From assembly GCA_045540275.1 (NCBI GenBank), contig JAZQGX010000139.1, forward strand, positions 1-26,016: DNA of 26,016 bases. Direction: 5' to 3'. Positions 1 to 6,500 of the stretch are shown in pieces. The position numbers were made by a program, and so were the translations under genes. The notes under the pieces were generated by a model, which was not told the DNA's origin, did no database searches, and saw only the letters and a list, made by a program, of their open reading frames with translations. The stretch comes from RGIG8368 sp045540275. GTDB lineage: Bacteria > Verrucomicrobiota > Kiritimatiellia > RFP12 > UBA1067. Each line of letters begins with the position of its first letter. Position 1 is the stretch's first letter.

Positions 1-345
1 CTAAAGCTGCGCCGTTCAGAAATATGCAAAACGAAGGACTAAGTGCGCTTAGGGATATTAGATTAAATGCGGTAACTCCCTCCTCCTAAATGACGAGCTG
101 CATCTCTAAAAATTAAGTTCGCATATAACGCAGTTAGACAAACTGTATAGGGTAACTGCGCCTGTTAATCTGTTATTTGAGAAAAATCCATCAAATAAAG
201 CTTCCGTACAATCGCTTTTCGCATAAACTCAGACGCTTCTACTCCATCTGTTAATTGTTCGCGGTAGCTCAATGCCAAGGCCAACCTCCAAATTTGCACA
301 AAATGTATATTATCCCAGACTTATCTATAGTCCCAGACTTATCTT
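1..345. other. AT-rich stretch without a recognisable gene
   Basis: I see no gene I can name here. On the minus strand a 51-codon open stretch (165-320) reads like protein, with segments such as LALALSYREQLTDG and EASEFMRKAI, and ends in TAA. It has no start codon with a ribosome binding site and follows directly on a stop codon, so at most it is a remnant of a lost gene. The neighbourhood is decayed, with an interrupted AAA-ATPase-like gene immediately upstream on the minus strand. No terminator hairpin or transposon end is evident. Confidence 0.35.
313..344. repeat. Short tandem direct repeat, two 14-bp copies
   Basis: The 14-mer TCCCAGACTTATCT occurs at 313-326 and again, identically, at 331-344, a period of 18 bp. 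It lies just past the point where the AAA-ATPase-like remnant loses its reading frame (stop at 346-348). It could be a slippage or deletion scar at the broken end of that gene. Confidence 0.7.
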
Positions 346-753
346 TCATTGACAAAGGCGAGTAAAGACGATTGAAGGAATAGATGATTTTTCTACCTCA
401 ACATCCAATTCCTTAGAAAGCGACGTGAGCTGATTAAGAAGCTTCTCTTCAAACTCCGCAATCGTAGGAGCCTACATTGAGCCCATATCAAGATGCAAAA
501 CGGGGTACGTCTTCCAATCATACTCCAACGAATCAATCGCAAGGCCCTTGAAGAGATCGCGGCGCCCCTGAAATAGCGATTTAAAAGTCGAAATAAGAAG
601 CGACTTACCGAACCTGCGCGGACGCGACAGAAAGAATTGACTGCCGATTGAATCATTAATAAGCGGATAGAGCACCTCTGTCTTATCAACATAAGTGTAC
701 CCGCGAGTTATCAACCCTTCGAAGTTATACGTATCTGTCGCTATCGGTTTCAT
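346..753 (-). pseudogene. AAA-ATPase-like protein, N-terminal remnant with internal stop
   Basis: The first 93 codons match the start of the AAA-ATPase_like family (PF09820), multicopy proteins of about 500 residues that usually carry a C-terminal PD-(D/E)XK nuclease-like domain. A P-loop-like motif RPRRFGKS is at residues 44-51, preceded by YVDKTEVLYPLI. At 472-474 a TAG interrupts the frame right after LDMGSM. The same frame then continues with plausible family sequence (APTIAEFEEKLLNQLTSLSK) to VFTRLCQ and a TGA at 346-348. The first stop fits a CAG-to-TAG mutation (Gln lost). The C-terminal three quarters of the protein is missing, so this is a decayed, non-functional copy. Confidence 0.8.
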
Positions 754-761
754 TTGAAGTT

Positions 762-791
762 GTTATACCTTATTTTCACAACACCTTACAA
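762..791 (-). promoter_or_regulatory. Possible sigma-70-type promoter of the AAA-ATPase remnant
   Basis: On the minus strand, TTGTAA (786-791) and TATAAC (762-767) are separated by 18 bp. This fits a -35/-10 pair with 4/6 and 5/6 consensus matches. The -10 ends only eight bases before the ATG at 753, so a transcript would be nearly leaderless, and no Shine-Dalgarno sequence is present. The surrounding AT-rich DNA makes chance matches likely. Confidence 0.3.
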
Positions 792-879
792 ACTCAACCT
801 GGTAACGAAAATCAACGTACAATCTTACGAAACTTTGCGTTACTAAAATTTACATCAGCGCTACCGAAAGATGTCTAAA

Positions 880-1140
880 TTAGCGAATACAAACATCCAT
901 GTACGACACCCCTACCCCAAAACATTTACCAGGAATCCCCGCATATACAATAACACGAAAATCCCCATCTTTATCTGGAATTTCAATCATCCATTGCAAC
1001 CCAGATGCCGTCTGACTTTTATCAACTGAAAACGTTTTACTAGAAATAACTTGTCTATTCTGCATATCATACAGGCGAGCACAAATATGAGATGTTTCAC
1101 CTGACGTAACTTTTACCTGTCCTATGTAAAGTTCATATTT
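880..1140 (-). pseudogene. Orphan beta-sandwich C-terminal fragment
   Basis: An 86-residue open frame starts immediately after an in-frame TAG at 1141-1143 and ends at 880. The only internal ATG, at 1065, would cut the domain in half and has no ribosome binding site. The sequence runs YELYIGQVKVTSGE, then ARLYDMQNRQ, then MIEIPDKDGDFRV, and looks like a beta-rich domain. It resembles the beta-sandwich at residues about 1180-1315 of the giant glycosyltransferase and the one in the frameshifted lipoprotein at 3127-3589. The frame opens within about 20 bp of the C-terminus of the PP-loop protein, in another frame. It is therefore either the displaced C-terminal domain of that protein after a frameshift or the tail of a deleted gene. 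Confidence 0.55.
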
Positions 1141-2441
1141 CTAGACTTCATCAATGTTGCAGTCACAGGCATCCAATTGTTGGCTAACTCCTTCGGCTCA
1201 AGTAAAAAGTTATTTGGAATTTCTATTCTATCCTCCCTCCTTAATTGTCCAATTGTCGTATTCGCGTTTCGTTTAAGAAAAACATTATGCCATCGCGATA
1301 AGAACTTACATACCTCATCGACTTCATACCAATCCTCTTCGCTATACGGACGTATCCCCGCCTTTAGCAACTGAGACATATAATAATCTTGGTAATTATT
1401 AGGAATGGAATCAAGAAAGTTCGTGTTAACTCGTTCAAAAAAAGACAAATCCAACCCTCGCACAAATTCATCAGCCTCTTCAGGGATGTCCGAAACTGTT
1501 TTCTCCGCAATCATCCTCCCCACATTCTTAATTTCGTAGAGACACAGCATATCAATGGTTAGGTTATCTCCAAATCTGTAAGCAGGCTTCAAGGGTGCGT
1601 TTTGGATTGGCACATCAAGTCCGTATTTGAATTTTTGATTAACAATATAGGAAAGTAAAGATTTTCGATACAACTTTTCAGACATAGGTGCAGCGACCGA
1701 AATCAAACTATCCATAAAATATGAAGGCTGATGCCTCAAAACAACCATCAGAGAACCAATTTCCGTGATTCCATGAGTCACTCTCATATCTTTTATCCCC
1801 AAAGAAGAAAAAGGTGCCGTTTCAAAGTTTCTTCCAATTCGAGGACAACGCACCATATTAATCGCAGTATTTTCAAATGTTCCCCCAAACACTCCATATC
1901 CAATATCCAACGAGTGCGAAAATAATATCATTGCCATTCCCATGAAAGTCCATGTCTCCCTACAGTAGCCAAGGCGTTGCACATTTGTCTTCAATGTATA
2001 AGGGGAAAATCTCCGAAAAAACAACTCTTCACGAAAAAAATGTCCCCCCCAGTCTATGGATACCAATTTTGTCTTATCCCTTGGCATAAGCGAATATGCC
2101 GCAAGCGAATCAAATCCCCCGCTAAAGTTTAGTGCAAAATTTTTACCGCCAGGATTTCGCTCGAACTTAGTCACACTAGAAAAAGAAACAGATGCGCCCG
2201 TATAAGCCTCTATGGCAGATGCTACATTGACCGATACCTCCAACTCAATTGCTATATATGCATACGAAGAACCACATAATGTAGAAAGTGCTAAGGCAAT
2301 TGCATCGGACTCAATGTTGCCGGGATTTGGAAACAAGACAAAATCTAAACGATCATCGCGATTAAACTTTGTGGAACGGCAATTACAAGAAAATCCATCA
2401 GGTGAATAGGTGAACCCACTAAAAGTGATTGAATCTCTCAT
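1122..2441 (-). CDS. PP-loop ATP-pyrophosphatase-like protein of unknown function
   Basis: A 439-residue soluble protein with a classic PP-loop motif, SGGFDS, at residues 107-112, preceded by a hydrophobic strand (FALNF). This is the ATP-binding signature of the alpha-hydrolase/ATP-pyrophosphatase fold used by asparagine synthetases, QueC, tRNA thiolases and N-acetyl-sugar amidotransferases of polysaccharide loci. I cannot assign it to one of these. It has no glutaminase domain and no cysteine pairs typical of QueC or tRNA thiolases. The first ~100 residues may be a separate recognition domain. A strong Shine-Dalgarno supports the start. Its place at the end of a polysaccharide cluster suggests adenylation-driven modification (for example amidation) of a sugar or linker, which is inference. 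GC content is low like its neighbours. Confidence 0.75.
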   Translation of the reverse strand: MRDSITFSGFTYSPDGFSCNCRSTKFNRDDRLDFVLFPNPGNIESDAIALALSTLCGSSYAYIAIELEVSVNVASAIEAYTGASVSFSSVTKFERNPGGKNFALNFSGGFDSLAAYSLMPRDKTKLVSIDWGGHFFREELFFRRFSPYTLKTNVQRLGYCRETWTFMGMAMILFSHSLDIGYGVFGGTFENTAINMVRCPRIGRNFETAPFSSLGIKDMRVTHGITEIGSLMVVLRHQPSYFMDSLISVAAPMSEKLYRKSLLSYIVNQKFKYGLDVPIQNAPLKPAYRFGDNLTIDMLCLYEIKNVGRMIAEKTVSDIPEEADEFVRGLDLSFFERVNTNFLDSIPNNYQDYYMSQLLKAGIRPYSEEDWYEVDEVCKFLSRWHNVFLKRNANTTIGQLRREDRIEIPNNFLLEPKELANNWMPVTATLMKSRNMNFT

Positions 2442-2448
2442 TTTATTT

Positions 2449-2457
2449 TCCTCCTTT
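2449..2457 (-). promoter_or_regulatory. Strong ribosome binding site of the PP-loop gene
   Basis: The minus strand reads AAAGGAGGA and then an A/T-only spacer to the ATG at 2441. This is a near-perfect anti-16S match at good spacing, and it settles the start of the PP-loop gene. It also shows that this gene remains translatable although the genes on both sides are broken. Confidence 0.8.
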
Positions 2458-2459
2458 TT

Positions 2460-3126
2460 TCAACGACGAGCAACTTTTTCAGAAATTTCCGATACACGTA
2501 GCAATGCCTGATTTTCCAATACGGACAATATACTATTGCTTGATACCTTAGCAAGAATTGGCGTTCCTGTCGGCAATGACCATCTTTTTGAAAAATCCCC
2601 AGAGAGCGAGTTCCAATCCAGACTGCATCCTATCCCAAGAATATGAGTGCTTGTCCCAAAGCTGTGCTCCAAGTTGCCCATAGCGAGAAATCGGACCCTG
2701 CATAACAGTCGGGAAGAAAATCAAATAAAGCGAGAGCTTCAAAGGATTCCTTTCTGCCGGAATTGTGCCGCGCTTCACATCCCAAACATAGCTTATCGCC
2801 TGAAGCGAGTAAAACGAAATGCCAAGCGGTACCACGATAGACGTCCATGGATGAATGTATTTCAGCAACACCAGAATCCCGACATTGAAAACCACCACTA
2901 AACCTAAAAGCCATTCCTTATGCCTCTTGGCGCGCTCTATCCACAACCCACCAACCCAAATGCTCAACGCACTCGAGCCGATAAAAGCAAACGGCAACCA
3001 CCCAAAGAAAGCGTAAAAAGCGCAACTCGCAAACAGTAAAACGTAGGGCTGAAAGAAAGGCAAACAGAAATACAATACAAATACACCTGCTATGAATAAT
3101 AAAAACCACAGCGAAACAATTTTCAT
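2460..3126 (-). pseudogene. MBOAT acyltransferase (AlgI-like), truncated after about 190 residues
   Basis: From the ATG at 3126 the protein starts MKIVSLWFLLFIAG and has several membrane segments. It carries MBOAT/AlgI hallmarks: VPLGISFYSLQAISYVWDV, FFPTVMQGPISRYGQL and WGFFKKMVIADR. AlgI-type O-acyltransferases (usually ~470-500 residues) transfer acetyl groups across the membrane to exported polysaccharides. Here the frame ends at 2548 just after ADR, and the catalytic-histidine half is missing. A different frame (ending at 2460) carries TPILAKVSSNSILSVLENQ and stops after SEKVARR. That tail does not look like MBOAT and may be the 3' end of another, deleted gene. No stop separates this frame from the upstream lipoprotein-like domain, and a proline-rich stretch (HPPPPAKFQ) bridges them. 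Confidence 0.8.
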
Positions 3127-3589
3127 TTGAAACTTCGCAGGAGGTGGTGGATGTTGAACTATATCATAAGTAAATTCAGACAAACCAAGCGACCATCCTT
3201 TGACAAATGTAGCGACCTTGAGTTGCGCACTAACGGCCGATGATGGGACTGCGATTCTTACACAAAATGGCGAAGAACGAGCATTCGCAGCAAGGTATCT
3301 ATAGCCACACTTATAAGAGGCTGAATAAGTCAAATTGCCCGACCCACAACTCTTGCCGTTAGCATCAAAAAACTCCGCAAACAAAATACCTGCTTTGTGA
3401 CTACTAGCCCCCCCCATCGTAGAACGCTTTTAGCGTACCTCTAACATCTAGTGTCGCCGCACCTTGAATATTGGTAATTGTAAAAACAAGTGGTGTAGAT
3501 ACAGGAGGCAAATCAATACATTCCTCCCTCTTATCTTTACATCCGGCAAAGATAGACACCAAAACCGCAAAACACAGCACTTTATTCAT
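3127..3589 (-). pseudogene. Lipoprotein with beta-sandwich domain, frameshifted at a G8 tract
   Basis: The gene starts at ATG 3589 behind AAAGGAGAG, one base after the stop of the glycosyltransferase gene. The first 17 residues form a lipoprotein signal (MNKVLCFAVLVSIFAGC, lipobox FAGC). The frame runs through a short linker into beta-rich sequence and hits eight consecutive Gs (plus-strand Cs 3408-3415), where it ends DGGG-stop at 3404. One G fewer would continue in frame (DGGASSHKAG...) through a second beta-rich half (FAEFFDANGK) and on into the MBOAT frame. The domain resembles the 880-1140 fragment and the giant glycosyltransferase's beta-sandwich. It could be a phase-variable gene, a true pseudogene or a homopolymer sequencing error. 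Confidence 0.7.
3408..3415. repeat. Homopolymer tract C8 (G8 on the coding strand)
   Basis: Eight identical bases lie inside the coding region of the lipoprotein gene, exactly where its frame breaks. Tracts of this length are prone to slipped-strand mispairing and are typical switches of phase-variable surface-polysaccharide genes. Tract lengths of 7 or 10 would restore the lipoprotein-MBOAT frame; 8 is the off state. Confidence 0.75.
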
Positions 3590-3590
3590 A

Positions 3591-6500
3591 TCACTCTCCT
3601 TTTATTAAGTCTATCTCTTTCTGTATGATTATATCAGAAGCCGTTTGACGTCTAACACGATCAGCCGCCGCCTTACTCATTGACAGGAAAAGAGAGGGAT
3701 TATCAACAATTCGTCCGATTTGATGTGCCATATCAAGATAATCCTCGCCAGGAGACAAAACACCGCACGATGCGTCCACAAATTCAGGAATGGCAGTGAC
3801 GGCGTTTGTCACTGGAATCAACCCCGATGACATCGCCTCATCCTTAGAAACGCCTTGAGAATCCTGTCGCGTAGGGACAAGGAAAATGCCGTTTTTCTTA
3901 TGATACTCATAGATTTCCTCTTGTCTTAGGAACGTGCGTAAAATATGCACATTCTCATACCTTTTTAATGGGGCAAGCACGTCGTCAAAGAGCTTTCCAT
4001 CGCCAATCATTGTTATTTCAAATTTCTTGAAGTCTGGCCGCTTGGAGAGTTCCAGTATGCATTTGACGGAAAGATCGTTGGCGTACTTTCTTGTTGCATA
4101 TGGCCGTATGCTTAATATATGGTACCTTTGCTCCGCATCTTTCTTGACATACTGGAATATTTCAGTATTAATAGGATTATTAATAATTGAATAATATTCC
4201 ATAGGAATCTTCACGGAATAATCCTCGTCCACAATGTCTTTCATCCATTGCGACACAAAAACAAAATGAATGTTCTTTGGAAGTTTTTTTAAAAGAGAAC
4301 TCCAAAACTTCCCGCGCACCTCGGATTGCGCAATGACATTCGCAGGAATCTCCATGCCTTCAAAGTTAAACAACCGCCTCGTATACTTCAAAACCTCCGC
4401 CCCGTGGCACCAGACGATGATGCGCGTTGTCTCTGGAAGCTCTTTTAGGACATCCCACATTTCACTGTCAAGAAAGTGCACAAGTATTGTTGAATACTTA
4501 TTGTTCGCAAGAACAAATCTCAGATAATCAGAATTGCCGCTTACAACATTAATGCCCTCAAATTCCGAAAACTGCACCTGAGTCGCCTTTGAAAACTGAA
4601 AGACGGAAACTTTTACACCCTTCTGCTCGTAAAGCTTTATTCTTGCATGTACGAATCCATTACGATAAATATTATCGTAGGAGGGATAATGATTGGTCAG
4701 ACAAAGTATTTTGCTGTCATCAAAAGAATATGGGAGAGGCGTCGGCTTGTGAGAAAAACTAAGAGCTCCCACTTCCAAAATACCGCCTCCTTGCAGACGG
4801 AGCTGAAACTTGACAAACTTTGCTCCCTTGGGAATCTCAATCGTCAGATTAGCATTCGTAGCCCCAAGCGCTGAGCTAATTTTTCTTTTCCTTGCATCAT
4901 AAAAGAAATACGCAATACTAGAGAGTACTGAAGAGGGGCAACCAACCTCCTGATTTAAACACATTGCACCTTCTTTAACCGGGATATCATCTATATGAAA
5001 TTCCTTATTAATCGGTAAATATGCATGCTCTCCGTTACCAAGTTCAGACAACAATGACATTCGTCCGTTTTCAAAAATTTGCTTAATTTTTTTGCATTTG
5101 ACGCTTGCGCTGTAATCATACAACTTTGAACTACTTAGAGACAGACAATTGGACTGCTTCTGCCGAAGAGGCTTAAGGTTTTCCGCAAATTTTTGCATTT
5201 CCGAAAAATCAAAACCAACATCCACCCCCCTCAAATCAGAGATTTCATCAACCTGTGCATCTGTCAACCCATTCAAAACACCATTCTCACAGTAGTTGAA
5301 TATGTCTATCGACAAAGCATCAAGCTTCACTGTCGGAGCATGTGACTTTAATATTCCGTGTTTATTGGCAACTGCAGATGCAAACGCCTTAACCTTCATT
5401 AACCCTCTATAAAGGTTGACACTGGGCATCTTCAAATACGGCATCTTATTCGCCTGGAGCATAATCTTGTTCTGCTTGCACATAAAATACGCCCCCTTAC
5501 CAACTGCGTCCGCAGAAGCATATTTAAATGCATATGCCATGTCTTCCAGATAACTTTCCGAATAATAGTCATGCGGTGACATCATCCCGACATAGTCGAT
5601 TCCATCAAGATGTCGTAGCAAATCGTCGACATCGTTAACGACCGTCTCGCCGGATACATTGCCCTTTGTCAGCACAATCAGCCTTTTGTTTCCATATTTT
5701 TGGCGTTCAAACGAACTTTTCACCTTCCGGTATTCGTCTTCGTCCTTAACGGCGGCGACAACCGCTACAACAGGTCTACAAGACGCAAGATTCACACCAA
5801 AAATCTTGGAGCAAATATAAGCAAATCGATCTTCGTAAGTGTTCTCCGAAAAAACCTTCCTCAGTCCTAGAAGCCTGAATTTATCAAGCCCTCTGGGAAC
5901 ATTCTCATAATTCTTAAGAGTCGCAATAATGACATCGGCATTGTCGCTTGTTATTACAAGTTTTCCAAAGCCGGAAACAACGCCATAAGAGTAATTTGAA
6001 ACGGTAACAGTATTGCAAGCAAGCAGTTCAAACACTCTGCGAGCTATCGAATTTGCTTGTTTGATTGAATTAAGATTAATAGAAACCGTATATCCTTTAT
6101 ACGCCTTATCTATTTCATCATAAGACAGATTGCCCTTTATATACGGCGCATATTCCGGCGGCATCATATAATTCGGATCGTCTTTGCAGAATTGCCGATC
6201 ATAAATCTCCACATTCTTGTAGGTGGGAAATGACTTAATATACCCGTCAAGATCCTTTGTTCTCTCAACGTATCGCTTATAATACGAACCAGCAAAACAA
6301 AACGCATCTTTTCGTTTGTACTTTTCTATTGGATTGAACATTGTCGGCTGAACCGCCATCGGTAGAAAAAAGGCGTTATCTTTGCCTGTAATTTTCTTAT
6401 ACTTTTCAACACAATTAAAATCGTATGTAAAAATATAATCAAATAATGCGGCAACATTCTTAAAAGTATCAAAATGTATTGGATCTTCCTTATTCCAAAA

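Noticed and set aside
880..1065. Independent 61-residue gene starting at ATG 1065
   Set aside because: No Shine-Dalgarno precedes this ATG, and domain-like sequence continues upstream of it, so the ATG is internal to a larger fragment.
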